DNA from: Bradyrhizobium paxllaeri
GTDB taxonomy: Bacteria > Pseudomonadota > Alphaproteobacteria > Rhizobiales > Xanthobacteraceae
Direction of reading: 5' to 3'
DNA: 64,000 bases
Assembly: GCF_001693515.2 (NCBI RefSeq)
Contig: NZ_CP042968.1
Span: forward strand, 2,790,001-2,854,000
Of this stretch, positions 7,496 to 15,616 are shown piece by piece. Under the pieces are notes generated by a model that had not been told where the DNA came from, made no database searches, and worked only from the letters and a program-made list of their open reading frames with translations. The stretch's first letter is position 1. Every line of letters starts with the position of its first letter. Position numbers and translations under genes: made by a program.

Positions 7496-8461
7496 ATGCG
7501 CGCGTGCCTGACGATCGCGTTCAGCCTGTTCGTTGTCCTGCTCGGGATGGACGTAGCGGATGCCGCATCCTATCCGTCGCGGCGGATCAACCTCGTCGTG
7601 CCGTTCCCGGCGGGCAGCGCGACCGATGCGGTGACCCGGCGTCTGGCCGAGAGCGTTGCGGCTGCCACAAATGCAGCCGTGGTGGTCGAGAACAAGCCGG
7701 GTGCCGACGGCAATCTGGCGGCGTTGTCGGTTCTGAAGGCCGAGGCCGACGGATACACGGTGTTCGTGACCACCAACTCGACGCAAGCCGCCAACGTCAA
7801 TCTTTTCAATTCGATGCCCTATGATCCCGCCCGCGATTTTGCGCCGGTTGCCGGGATCATGACTATTCCGATGATGCTGACGGTCAGGGCAGAGTTTCCC
7901 GCGCGCAACGTCGGCGAATTCGTCGCATTGGCAAAGGCGCGCGAGAAGCCACTCTCGTTCGGCAGCGGCAACACGTCGAGCCGGGGTGCGGCCGAACTCT
8001 TCCGGTCTCGTGCTGGAATTGCGATGCAGCACGTTCCCTATCGCGGAATGCCCCAGGCCCTGACCGACGTTCTTTCCGGCGAGATCGATTGCGTGTTCGC
8101 CGATCCGTCCAGCGCGCAAGGGTTGGTACAGGATGGGCGGTTGCGGGTATTGGCGGTGACCAGTGGCGAGCGGCTGGCGTCGATGCCGAACGTTCCGACG
8201 GTAGCGGAAGCCGGGGTAACCGGATCAGATATGACCGCCTGGGTCGGCGTCTATGTGCGGGCCGGCACGCCGGCCGATGTCATTGCCAGGCTTAATGAGC
8301 TCACGACCGCATTCGTCACGCGGGAGGACACCAAGGCATATCTGGAATCGGTCGGCGCCAAGCCGTTCCCCGCGACCCCCGAGGAGTTGGGGACATTTCA
8401 GGCGGCGGATACCAAGCGCTGGGCAGAGATCGTTGCGATTGCGAAAATCGAGAAGAAATGA
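7496..8461 (+). CDS. TctC/Bug-family tripartite tricarboxylate transporter substrate-binding protein
   Basis: 321 residues with an N-terminal secretion signal (hydrophobic residues 4-18, cleavage near DVADA-A) followed by the Bug-family opening YPSRRINLVVPFPAGSATDA, which forms the ligand-binding loop, and VENKPGADGNLAA. ATG 7496 with GGGGAAC upstream is chosen over the longer frame at 7400, which would put the signal peptide internally. Such periplasmic proteins bind organic acids, including aromatic and alicyclic carboxylates. No TctA/TctB membrane genes are adjacent, so it either feeds an unlinked transporter or acts as a sensor component. A regulon operator lies in its promoter region. 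Confidence 0.88.
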   Translation: MRACLTIAFSLFVVLLGMDVADAASYPSRRINLVVPFPAGSATDAVTRRLAESVAAATNAAVVVENKPGADGNLAALSVLKAEADGYTVFVTTNSTQAANVNLFNSMPYDPARDFAPVAGIMTIPMMLTVRAEFPARNVGEFVALAKAREKPLSFGSGNTSSRGAAELFRSRAGIAMQHVPYRGMPQALTDVLSGEIDCVFADPSSAQGLVQDGRLRVLAVTSGERLASMPNVPTVAEAGVTGSDMTAWVGVYVRAGTPADVIARLNELTTAFVTREDTKAYLESVGAKPFPATPEELGTFQAADTKRWAEIVAIAKIEKK

Positions 8462-8463
8462 TC

Positions 8464-8484
8464 CGCCGGCCATCGATGTCGGCG
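8464..8484. terminator. Hairpin between convergent tctC-type and marR genes
   Basis: CGCCGGC-CATCGAT-GTCGGCG can form a 7-bp stem with one G-T pair in the 42-base gap between convergent genes. No clear T-run follows on either strand, so terminator function is only likely from position. Confidence 0.4.
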
Positions 8485-8503
8485 TATCGAAACGTTACGT
8501 GGC

Positions 8504-9028
8504 TCAGGCCGCCCGTCGTCGCTTGCGGGCCTTGGCGCGTGGCGCTTCCGTCTCCTCGCTCTCTTTCTGGCCCTCCGGCAGCGTGCCATCGGACATGGCG
8601 AGCAGGTTGTGCTTCATGGCCAGCAGCGCATCCGATGCGCCTTCCAGCTGCTTGCGGTCGATCCCGTTGACGATCATGGCGTTGAACTTGTCGGTTTCCT
8701 TGCGGAGCTTCTCGAGGAAACCGCGGGCCTGCTTGGTGACGTAGACGCGCTTGACGCGCCGGTCGACGGGATCGGCCTGCCGTATCACGAAGCCGGAAGA
8801 CTCCAAGCGATCGATCAGCGCCCCCACGGCGACCTTTCCGACATCGAGCTCGTTGGCGAGCTGGGTCTGGGGCAGGCCGTCCTTGCGCGAAATGAACGCA
8901 AGTACCCACCATTGCGAGCGGGTGATTCCGAGCGGCGCCAGGGCGCGGTCGAACATCATCCTCCTGAGCCGCGACACGTCATGGATGAGATATCCAAGCC
9001 GGAGATCCCAATCGGGCTGATCAACCAT
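8504..9028 (-). CDS. MarR-family transcriptional regulator, candidate master repressor of the CoA-catabolic island
   Basis: 174 residues with a winged helix-turn-helix: LPQTQLANELDVGKVAVGAL (about 52-71), recognition helix and wing with DPVDRRVKRVYVT (86-98), the conserved MarR D-x-R-D-R-R-like wing. The C-terminus ends in an unusual Arg/Lys-rich tail (KARKRRRAA). ATG 9028 is preferred; the frame continues to 9100 but that would overlap the putative operator/promoter. In Rhodopseudomonas the MarR protein BadR represses cyclohexanecarboxylate genes and responds to a ring CoA thioester; this protein sits next to BadH/BadI/AliA-like genes and its own gap holds three copies of the island's palindrome, so it is the best candidate regulator. 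A CoA-ester ligand is inference. Confidence 0.88.
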   Translation of the reverse strand: MVDQPDWDLRLGYLIHDVSRLRRMMFDRALAPLGITRSQWWVLAFISRKDGLPQTQLANELDVGKVAVGALIDRLESSGFVIRQADPVDRRVKRVYVTKQARGFLEKLRKETDKFNAMIVNGIDRKQLEGASDALLAMKHNLLAMSDGTLPEGQKESEETEAPRAKARKRRRAA

Positions 9029-9074
9029 CGATGTTTCCCTTGAAGCGAGTCGGGGCAGGCCTTCAACTAATACC

Positions 9075-9088
9075 ATACACCAGCGTAT
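9075..9088. promoter_or_regulatory. Putative regulon operator, copy 2 (marR promoter)
   Basis: ATACACCAGCGTAT lies 47-60 bases upstream of the marR start codon. It is a near-palindrome (ATAC-GTAT arms) with 10 of 14 matches to the island consensus and shares CCAGCGTA with copy 1. Position suggests autoregulation. Confidence 0.5.
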
Positions 9089-9142
9089 TTTAAAGGGCAT
9101 ATCGCGATTTTGGGCGCAAAATGGGCGCTGCAGTAGCCAGCC

Positions 9143-9180
9143 GTTAACTAGTTTACAAAAGAAGTACGCTAGTGTATGAA
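9143..9180 (+). promoter_or_regulatory. Promoter with tandem regulon operators, copies 3 and 4
   Basis: Two palindromes, GTTAACTAGTTTAC (9143-9156) and GTACGCTAGTGTAT (9164-9177), are centred 21 bases apart, i.e. two helical turns. A -35 TTTACA (9152-9157) and -10 TATGAA (9175-9180) with 17-base spacing are embedded in them, so a bound dimer at either site would occlude RNA polymerase. The promoter would drive the SDR at 9251 and the crotonase at 10180. Confidence 0.6.
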
Positions 9181-9250
9181 TTGCGGTGCCGGTTTTGGCT
9201 GGGGACTAGCGAAGCGCGATCAAAATCGCGCCGCAGGGAAGGAAGACACC

Positions 9251-10132
9251 ATGTTCGACGCCGCCCTGCTTCAAGGCAAGCGGATCCTGGTCACGGGCGG
9301 GGGCACCGGGCTTGGCAAGGAAATGGCGGTGGGGTTCGCCGCCCACGGCGCGCATGTCTACATATGCGGGCGGCGCAAGGAGGTGCTGGATCTCGCCGTG
9401 GCCGAGATCCGTGAGCGCTCGCGCGGGCAAGCCGACGCCTTGATCGCCAATGTCCGCGACCCTGATAGCATCGAGGCGATGATGTCGGCGATATGGGCGG
9501 ACGGCCCGCTCACCGGCCTCGTCAACAACGCAGGTGCCAATTTCCTGGCGCCGACCGAAAGCCTGTCGCCGCGCGGCTATGAGGCGATCCGGTCGACGGT
9601 GATGGACGGTTCCTTTTACGCTTCCGTTGCCTGCGGCAGGCGGTGGATTGCCGAAGGTTTTCCCGGCGTCATCATTAGCAATCTCGTCACCTGGGTCTGG
9701 ACCGGATCGGCCTATGTGGTGCCGGCGGCCATGGCGAAAGCGGCGGTGCACGCCATGACCATGTCGCTGGCGGTCGAGTGGGGCCCCAAGGGCATTCGCG
9801 TCAATGCGATTGCGCCGGGGCCGTTTCCGACCGAAGGCGCGTGGGACAAGCTCAATCCGTTGGCGGAAACCGGTGTCGGCGCGACGCAGGCGGACGAGGT
9901 TCCGCTACGCCGCTTCGGCAAGATGGACGAGTTGCGCAACCTCCTGATCTTCCTGATGTCGGACGGCTGCAGCTACATCACCGGCGATACGATCAGCATC
10001 GACGGCGGCCATCATCTGGCGGCGCCCAGTACTTTCGCGGGCCTGGCGAAAGTGTCGCCGGCCGACTGGCAGCGCGCCCGCGAGGCCATTCAGGCGTCGG
10101 TGCGGAAGGAAAAGCAAACGCGGTCGATCTGA
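9251..10132 (+). CDS. SDR of the 2,4-dienoyl-CoA reductase (DECR) type
   Basis: 293 residues with the nucleotide fold GGGTGLG near residues 14-20 and NNAGANF. The segment SAYVVPAAMAKAAVHAM and AIAPGPFPTEGAWDKLNP closely parallels mitochondrial/bacterial DECR1-type reductases, which lack the YxxxK spacing of ordinary SDRs. In DECR1 the catalytic Tyr lies 15 residues before the Lys; here that position is Trp, so activity may differ. It would reduce a conjugated dienoyl-CoA or related enoyl thioester with NADPH. ATG 9251 with GGAAGG upstream is chosen over the open frame from 9176, which lies over the operator. First gene of a two-gene unit with the crotonase at 10180. Confidence 0.82.
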   Translation: MFDAALLQGKRILVTGGGTGLGKEMAVGFAAHGAHVYICGRRKEVLDLAVAEIRERSRGQADALIANVRDPDSIEAMMSAIWADGPLTGLVNNAGANFLAPTESLSPRGYEAIRSTVMDGSFYASVACGRRWIAEGFPGVIISNLVTWVWTGSAYVVPAAMAKAAVHAMTMSLAVEWGPKGIRVNAIAPGPFPTEGAWDKLNPLAETGVGATQADEVPLRRFGKMDELRNLLIFLMSDGCSYITGDTISIDGGHHLAAPSTFAGLAKVSPADWQRAREAIQASVRKEKQTRSI

Positions 10133-10179
10133 CGCGCGGGCGGTGAAACTGGTTGCGGCACGGAGAGGGAGAGGCGCCG

Positions 10180-10980
10180 ATGGATCTTGCGATGTCGACC
10201 AAGAGCTTTGATTGCACCATCGACGCTGGCCTCGCCCACATCGTTCTCAATCAGGCAGACCGCGGCAATCCGATTGATGGGGAGTTTTGTCGTGAGTTCA
10301 GCCTGTGCGTTGCCGAACTCAGCGAGCGGGCCGATGTGCGGTCGGTCCTGCTGTCGGCGCGCGGCCGTCTGTTCAGCGTCGGCGGCGACCTGACCTCGCT
10401 GGTGAAGCAGGGGGACGCGCTTCCCCGAACGATCAAGGCCTGGACGGCCGATCTTCATGCCGCGATCGCGCGAATGGTTCGCATGCGGGCGCCTGTCGTC
10501 GCCGCCGTGCATGGCAATGTTGCCGGCGGAAGCGTGTCGCTGATGGCGGCTGCGGATCTGGTCGTCATCGCGGAATCGGCGCGCATCTCGTCGGCCTTCG
10601 CAAAGATCGGGTTCAGTCCGGACAGCGGCTCTACCACCACGGTCACGCGCCGGATCGGCGTGGCGCGCGCGAGACGATTCTTCCTGCTCGCTGAGACGCT
10701 GGATGCCAGGACAGCCCTGTCGCTCGGCCTCGTCGACTTCGTCGTTCCCGATGGCGACGTGCAGCGCGAGGCGGAACGAATAGCGCGGGAAGTGGCGACG
10801 GGTCCGACCGAGGCCTATGGCGCGATCAAGCGCCTGTTTTCGCAGACGCTGGACCGGTCGCTGGAAAGCCAGCTGGAGGAGGAGGCGCAGACGCTTGCCG
10901 CCATCGCGCGAACGGCCGACGCGCGCGAAGGCGTCAAGTCATTCGTCGAAAAGCGAAAGCCGGTATTCACCGGGCGGTGA
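10180..10980 (+). CDS. Enoyl-CoA hydratase/isomerase (PaaG-like crotonase)
   Basis: 266 residues, crotonase fold. The oxyanion-hole region is VHGNVAGGSVSLMAAADLV. The two hydratase glutamates are absent (GGSVS instead of GGGxE; AFAKIG instead of xPExxxG), but the Asp of FSPDSGST matches the Asp used by PaaG-type isomerases (SKLGLIPDAGGTW in PaaG). It is therefore more likely a double-bond or epoxide/oxepin isomerase than a hydratase. Start ATG 10180 has GGAGAGGGAGAGG six bases upstream; ATG 10192 is possible. It follows the DECR-type SDR by 47 bases, a pairing that fits reduction and isomerisation of an unsaturated ring or side-chain CoA ester. Confidence 0.82.
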   Translation: MDLAMSTKSFDCTIDAGLAHIVLNQADRGNPIDGEFCREFSLCVAELSERADVRSVLLSARGRLFSVGGDLTSLVKQGDALPRTIKAWTADLHAAIARMVRMRAPVVAAVHGNVAGGSVSLMAAADLVVIAESARISSAFAKIGFSPDSGSTTTVTRRIGVARARRFFLLAETLDARTALSLGLVDFVVPDGDVQREAERIAREVATGPTEAYGAIKRLFSQTLDRSLESQLEEEAQTLAAIARTADAREGVKSFVEKRKPVFTGR

Positions 10981-11045
10981 AACCGGCGCCAGGATCTGGA
11001 CGCGACAATCTTGCCCAGTTGCAAGCTATCGTAATCCAGAATAAG

Positions 11046-11059
11046 GTACACTAGTGAAC
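11046..11059. promoter_or_regulatory. Putative regulon operator, copy 5
   Basis: GTACACTAGTGAAC, 13 of 14 matches to the consensus palindrome, 50 bases before the acyl-CoA ligase. A weak TTGCAA/TAAGGT promoter with 17-base spacing ends at the operator, so binding would block transcription start. Confidence 0.6.
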
Positions 11060-11109
11060 TAAATCAATCCGAACATAGAATTCGGAAAAATCCGCCGTAG
11101 GAGGGAAAG

Positions 11110-12735
11110 ATGACCGCAGCCGCTGCCAAGCGAGATATTTCTCCCGCCAGTTTCCGAGAGGCCGGATACTGGCTCGACAAGACCGTCGATCAGCTTCTTA
11201 CCGAGGCGGTGGCCAGGACACCCGACAAGGTGTCGATCGTCGCCGATCGGGCAGATCGCGGGCAGGCTCTTCGTCTGACCTACAAGGAGCTCGAAAGGCG
11301 CGCAAATTGCGCCGCCACCTCGCTGCTGCAGCTCGGCGTCGGGCGCGGCGACATTGTCACGGTGCAACTCCCGAACTGGTGGGAATTCGTCGTCACTGCT
11401 TTCGCCTGCAGCAAGATCGGCGCCGTGATGAATCCGGTGATGCCGATCCTGCGGGAGCGCGAACTCGTCTACATCCTGAATTTCTGCAAGGCCAAGGTTT
11501 TCATCGTTCCGAAGGCCTATCGCGGATTCGATTACGCCGCGATGGCACAGGGGATGCGCGGCGATCTGCCCGATCTCCAGCACCTGATCGTCGTCGATGG
11601 CGACGGGCCTGACAGTTTCGATTCCGTGCTGCTGGCGTCCGATCCCGCAAAACTTCCCTCAGGGCTGGCTCCGGATGACATGGCTGTGCTGATGTTCACC
11701 TCGGGCACCACGGGCGAGCCGAAGGGCGTCATGCACACGTCGAACTCGCTCGTTGCCTGCTGCAAGGCGCTGACGGGCAGGTTCGGTCTCGATTCCAGCG
11801 ATGTCCTGCTGGTGGCCTCGCCGGTCGGCCACATGACGGGATATGCCGCAATCGTTCTGCTCTCGGTCTACCTTGGCGGCACGATGGTCCTTCAGGACGT
11901 ATGGGAGGCCAAGCACGGCGTCAGCCTGATGGCGAGCGAAGGCGTCACCTATACCGCCGCCTCCACGCCGTTCCTGAGCGACATCTGTGAGGCCGTGAAG
12001 GCGGGCGCTCCCCATCCGAAAGACCTGCGCTCGTTCCTGTGCGGCGGCGCGCCGATTCCTTCCGTGCTGATCGAGCGGGCAGCCAACGAACTCGGTCTAA
12101 AAGTCTGTTCGCTCTGGGGCATGACCGAGATTCTGTCGGGCACGCTCACCGAACCTTCGCGGGCAGGGGAAAAGTCGGCGACCACGGATGGCCGGGCGCA
12201 GGACGGGATGGAAGTCCGGATTGTCGATCTCGACGGCAAGCCGGCGCCTGCCGGTCAATCGGGGCGGCTGCTCGTTCGTGGTGCCCAGATGTTCAAGGGC
12301 TACTACAAGCGGCCGGAGCTTCAGACATTTGACGGCGAGGGGTGGTTCGATTCTGGTGATCTCGCCTACATGGACGAGGATGGCTACATCCGCATTTCGG
12401 GCCGGGTGAAGGACATCCTGATCAGGGGCGGGGAGAACGTGCCGGTCGTCGAGGTCGAGAACCTGCTCTACAAGCATCCTGCCGTGGCCGCGGTCGCCGT
12501 CGTTGGTTTTCCGGATGCGCGGCTCGGCGAGCGGGGTTGCGCGTTCATCGTTCCACGACAGGGCAGCACGATCGATCTGGCGACGGTGCAGGCCTATTTG
12601 GGCGACTGCAAGATGGCGAAGCAGTTCTGGCCGGAGCGCGTCGAGGCGGTCGCTGACCTTCCGCGCACCGCCAGCGGCAAGATCCAGAAGTTCAAGCTGA
12701 AGGAGATCGCTGCGGCGTTTGCCGAAACGAAGTAG
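11110..12735 (+). CDS. aliA: Acyl-CoA ligase, cyclohexanecarboxylate-CoA ligase (AliA)-like
   Basis: 541 residues, ANL superfamily. The ATP-binding P-loop FTSGTTGEPKG is at about 196-206; LWGMTEI, the hinge GRVKDILIRGGENV and the C-terminal catalytic Lys in PRTASGKIQKF are present. The early QLPNWWEF and the length resemble AliA/BadA-group and CaiC-like ligases rather than fatty-acid ligases. GTAGGAGGGAAAG gives a strong ribosome site. It would activate the incoming acid as its CoA thioester using ATP, the entry step for the CoA-dependent enzymes around it. Exact acid (cyclohexanecarboxylate, perillate or similar) is inferred from BadH/BadI-like neighbours. Confidence 0.8.
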   Translation: MTAAAAKRDISPASFREAGYWLDKTVDQLLTEAVARTPDKVSIVADRADRGQALRLTYKELERRANCAATSLLQLGVGRGDIVTVQLPNWWEFVVTAFACSKIGAVMNPVMPILRERELVYILNFCKAKVFIVPKAYRGFDYAAMAQGMRGDLPDLQHLIVVDGDGPDSFDSVLLASDPAKLPSGLAPDDMAVLMFTSGTTGEPKGVMHTSNSLVACCKALTGRFGLDSSDVLLVASPVGHMTGYAAIVLLSVYLGGTMVLQDVWEAKHGVSLMASEGVTYTAASTPFLSDICEAVKAGAPHPKDLRSFLCGGAPIPSVLIERAANELGLKVCSLWGMTEILSGTLTEPSRAGEKSATTDGRAQDGMEVRIVDLDGKPAPAGQSGRLLVRGAQMFKGYYKRPELQTFDGEGWFDSGDLAYMDEDGYIRISGRVKDILIRGGENVPVVEVENLLYKHPAVAAVAVVGFPDARLGERGCAFIVPRQGSTIDLATVQAYLGDCKMAKQFWPERVEAVADLPRTASGKIQKFKLKEIAAAFAETK

Positions 12736-12758
12736 CGCAAAGGCGGCATCCGTCCTGG

Positions 12759-13562
12759 TTATTGATCGGAGTAGGTCGGATTCCGCCGCTCGCGAAACGC
12801 CGCGACCGCTTCCGCGTGGTCATTCGTCTCCAGCAGGATCACCTGCTGGCGGTCTTCCATCATGAGTGCGGCATCCAGACTCGGGGCGTCGATGAGGACG
12901 TTGAGCGCCTGCTTTGTCAGCCGCAGTCCCATCGGCGAGACGCGCAGCATTTCGGAGGCGAATTCCAATCCCTTGGCCAGCAATTCGTCGGCGGGAACGA
13001 TATCACTGACCAGCCCGATCGCCTTGGCGCGCTCGGCCTTGAGGAAGCGGCCCGTGAGCAACAATTCGGAGGTGACGGAAAGGCCTACCAGCCGAGGCAG
13101 GAGGTAGCCCGAACCCATGTCGCAACCGCCGACGCCGATGCGGATATAAGCGGCATTCATCCGTGCATCCGGTGTGGCGAAGCGAACGTCGCAGGCCAGC
13201 AGAAAAGAAAAGCCGGCGCCGCACGCGGCGCCATGGACAAGCCCGATGATCGGCTGCGGGCAGGATCGCATCAAGCGGATCACGCCGGAATAGTTTTGCT
13301 GCATCCTGAGCTGGCGCTGTGGCCGTCCTTTGCCGGGTGCGGCGAACGCATCCGAGCCGAGTTCGGCGCCTGCCGAAAATTGCGGTCCGTTGCCGCGCAG
13401 GATCACGACGCGCGTCGTCGGCCGGTCGTGGAGACCGGAGAAATAGCCGGTCAGATCCGCAATCATTTCCGGCGAGACGGCGTTGAGCTGGTCGGGGCGG
13501 GTCAGGGTCAGGATCTCGATCGCGCCGCGGGTTTCCAGGGTAATCGTGTTCGGTTGCGTCAC
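12759..13562 (-). CDS. Crotonase-family protein lacking both hydratase glutamates
   Basis: 267 residues. The fold signature is clear (QFSAGAELGS, VHGAACGAGFSFLLACDVRFA), but the glutamate expected after the oxyanion hole is Ser (GAGFS) and the second is Tyr (AAYIRIG). The sequence GVGGCDMGSGYLLPRLVG, with an Asp at the position used by dienoyl-CoA isomerases, is typical of a subgroup of EchA-like proteins in actinobacteria and alphaproteobacteria. It may be an isomerase or a C-C hydrolase acting on ring intermediates. Starts with GTG at 13562 behind GGGAG. Convergent with the ligase gene, divergent from the SDR at 13697, with a regulon operator between. Confidence 0.78.
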   Translation of the reverse strand: MTQPNTITLETRGAIEILTLTRPDQLNAVSPEMIADLTGYFSGLHDRPTTRVVILRGNGPQFSAGAELGSDAFAAPGKGRPQRQLRMQQNYSGVIRLMRSCPQPIIGLVHGAACGAGFSFLLACDVRFATPDARMNAAYIRIGVGGCDMGSGYLLPRLVGLSVTSELLLTGRFLKAERAKAIGLVSDIVPADELLAKGLEFASEMLRVSPMGLRLTKQALNVLIDAPSLDAALMMEDRQQVILLETNDHAEAVAAFRERRNPTYSDQ

Positions 13563-13598
13563 GGCTGAGCTCCCATCGTCATTGTCTTACGTCAGATA

Positions 13599-13612
13599 GT
13601 AATATAGTGTAC
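13599..13612. promoter_or_regulatory. Putative regulon operator, copy 6
   Basis: GTAATATAGTGTAC matches the consensus at 11 of 14 positions, with the right half TAGTGTAC intact. It lies in the 134-base gap between the divergent crotonase (start 13562) and SDR (start 13697) and is followed directly by a CATAAT -10-like hexamer (13613-13618). Confidence 0.55.
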
Positions 13613-13696
13613 CATAATCGGGCGCAATGCTCGCCGGGCGCCGGCGGCGCTGGCACAGGCCGCAGGATAGCGACAAGACGTCAGGGAGACGAGACC

Positions 13697-14572
13697 ATGC
13701 CATATCAGTCCGTGTTCAGGCCGGACCTGTTCAAGGGTCAGACGATCATCGTGACCGGTGGCGGCAGCGGGATCGGGCGCTGCACGGCGCATGAGCTCGC
13801 GGCCCTCGGCGCAAACGTGGCGATCCTCGGCCGAACGGTGGAAAAGCTCAACGAGGTGCAGCGGGAAATCGAGGAGGATGGCGGGCAGGTGATGAGCCAC
13901 GCCTGCGACATCCGCGATGACGCGATGGTCGTGGCCGCCATCGAAGCGGTGCTTGCGAAATATGGGCGCATCGACGGCCTCGTCAACAATGCCGGCGGCC
14001 AGTTTCGCGCGCCGTTGAAGGCGATCTCCACCAAGGGATTCGAGGCGGTCGTGCGCAACAACCTGACCGGCGGCTTCATTTTCATGCGCGAGGTCTATAA
14101 CCGTTGGATGGAAGCCAATGGCGGCGCGATCGTGAACATCATCGCCGACATCTGGCACGGCTGGCCCGAGTTCGGCCACTCGGCGGCCGCCCGTGGCGGC
14201 ATGCTGACGCTGACTGAAACGGCCGCCTGCGAGTGGTCGGGATCGGGCGTGCGCGTCAATGCGGTGGCGCCCGGCGGGATTGTGTCGAGCGGCTTCGATA
14301 CCTACACGCCGGAAATGCAGGCGAAGCTGCACGACTTCACCGAGCGTGTGCCGCTGCAGCGTTTCGGAACGGAAGCGGAAATATCCGCCGCTATCATCTT
14401 CCTGCTTTCGCCGGCGGGCGCCTATGTCACCGGCTCCTGCCTTCGCGTCGACGGCGGCACGCCGAATGCACGAACCACCTGGAAGCTGGAGCCGCACAGC
14501 CGCAGCGTGCCGTTCGAAGGCTTTCATCGCGCCACATTGCCCGAGGTGATGAAGCGGAAAGCCAGCGGCTAA
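13697..14572 (+). CDS. Atypical SDR without the YxxxK catalytic motif
   Basis: 291 residues. Cofactor motif GGGSGIG (near residues 22-28) and NNAGGQF are intact, as are AVAPGGI and the C-terminal VTGSCLRVDGG. The catalytic segment reads GHSAAARGGML, with Ser in place of Tyr and Arg in place of Lys, so classical SDR acid-base chemistry is not possible. It resembles the peroxisomal trans-2-enoyl/DECR-like branch, in which these residues move. A reductase of an enoyl- or dienoyl-CoA is likely. ATG 13697 follows AGGGAGACGAG. Stop is 13 bases from the convergent MDR reductase gene. Confidence 0.78.
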   Translation: MPYQSVFRPDLFKGQTIIVTGGGSGIGRCTAHELAALGANVAILGRTVEKLNEVQREIEEDGGQVMSHACDIRDDAMVVAAIEAVLAKYGRIDGLVNNAGGQFRAPLKAISTKGFEAVVRNNLTGGFIFMREVYNRWMEANGGAIVNIIADIWHGWPEFGHSAAARGGMLTLTETAACEWSGSGVRVNAVAPGGIVSSGFDTYTPEMQAKLHDFTERVPLQRFGTEAEISAAIIFLLSPAGAYVTGSCLRVDGGTPNARTTWKLEPHSRSVPFEGFHRATLPEVMKRKASG

Positions 14573-14584
14573 GGTGACCGTCGC

Positions 14585-15598
14585 CTAGTCGACGGCAATG
14601 ATCAGCTTGCCGTGATTTTCTCCGCGGTAAAGCCGGGCAATGGCGCCAGGCGCATGTTCGAGCCCCGGCAGGATTTCCTCGTCGTGGACGATCTTGCCGT
14701 CGAGCGCGAATTGCGTCAGGTGCGTTGCCGCTTCCTCGAACTCGGCGATGTGGTCAAAGATAATGAAGCCCGACCATCGCAGGCGACGGGTGAGAACTTC
14801 CCGTTCGGGACGGGGCCCTGTGGGAACAGGCGTCCAGGAGGCGTTCGCGGCCGTGCCGCACTGGATGATCCTTCCGCGCAGCCGCATGGAGCGGATCGCC
14901 GCATCGGCGATTGGCCCGCCGGTATTGTCGAAGAAGACGTCGTTGCCATCTGGGCATGCCTCGCGGATCGCGCCGGCAAGATCGGCGGTGTCGCGATAGT
15001 TGATCATGCGCCGATAGCCGTAGCGCGCTTGGGCCAGTGCAGCCTTTTCGGCCGAACTGGTCAGCCCGACGGCATGGCAACCGGCTATCCGTGCGAGTTG
15101 TCCGACAAAACTTCCGACGCTGCCGGCCGCGGTCGAGACCAGCACATGTTCGCCGGGCTTGGGATCGCCAAGCCGGTGCAGCGCCAGATAGGCGGTGAGA
15201 CCGTTGATGCCGAGCAGGCCCAGATTGGCGCTCAGCGGCAATGCCGAGGGTGTTACGCGGCGCAGCACGGCCTGTGGCGTGGCGACACAATACGTCTGCC
15301 AGCCGAACCAGCCATAGACGAACTCGCCCGCGTGAAATTCGGCGGCATTGCTCTCGAGAATTTCGCCGACGGCGAGCGCGCGCATGGGCGAGTTGAGCGG
15401 CACCGGCGCGCTGTAGTTCCCTTCATCATTGGCCCATCCGCGTTGGGCCGGATCGACTGAGAGGTAGCGGTTCCTGACCAGGATCTCGCTCTTGCCGGGC
15501 GCGGGCATCGGTTCCGTCGCCAGCGCAAAATGCTCGGCTTGTGGTATTCCCCGCGGCCGCGAAACCAGCCGCACCTGTCGGTTCACGATAGCGCCCAT
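14585..15598 (-). CDS. MDR-family NADP-dependent oxidoreductase (CurA-like alkenal/enone reductase)
   Basis: 337 residues of the zinc-free medium-chain reductase family that includes CurA and plant double-bond reductases. N-terminal YLSVDPAQRGW and the Rossmann motif VSTAAGSVGSFVGQLA are diagnostic; FFDNTGG follows as in prostaglandin/alkenal reductases. These enzymes reduce activated C=C bonds with NADPH. ATG 15598 with GGGAGGATTGACC upstream is chosen; the frame extends to 15622 into the operator. Its promoter is shared head-to-head with the MaoC operon across a strong palindrome. Confidence 0.82.
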   Translation of the reverse strand: MGAIVNRQVRLVSRPRGIPQAEHFALATEPMPAPGKSEILVRNRYLSVDPAQRGWANDEGNYSAPVPLNSPMRALAVGEILESNAAEFHAGEFVYGWFGWQTYCVATPQAVLRRVTPSALPLSANLGLLGINGLTAYLALHRLGDPKPGEHVLVSTAAGSVGSFVGQLARIAGCHAVGLTSSAEKAALAQARYGYRRMINYRDTADLAGAIREACPDGNDVFFDNTGGPIADAAIRSMRLRGRIIQCGTAANASWTPVPTGPRPEREVLTRRLRWSGFIIFDHIAEFEEAATHLTQFALDGKIVHDEEILPGLEHAPGAIARLYRGENHGKLIIAVD

Positions 15599-15616
15599 GG
15601 TCAATCCTCCCAATTC

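Noticed and set aside
13697..13760. Frameshift or pseudogene explanation for the SDR lacking YxxxK
   Set aside because: The frame is intact over 291 codons with good start, cofactor site and C-terminus, so it is listed as a functional but atypical SDR.
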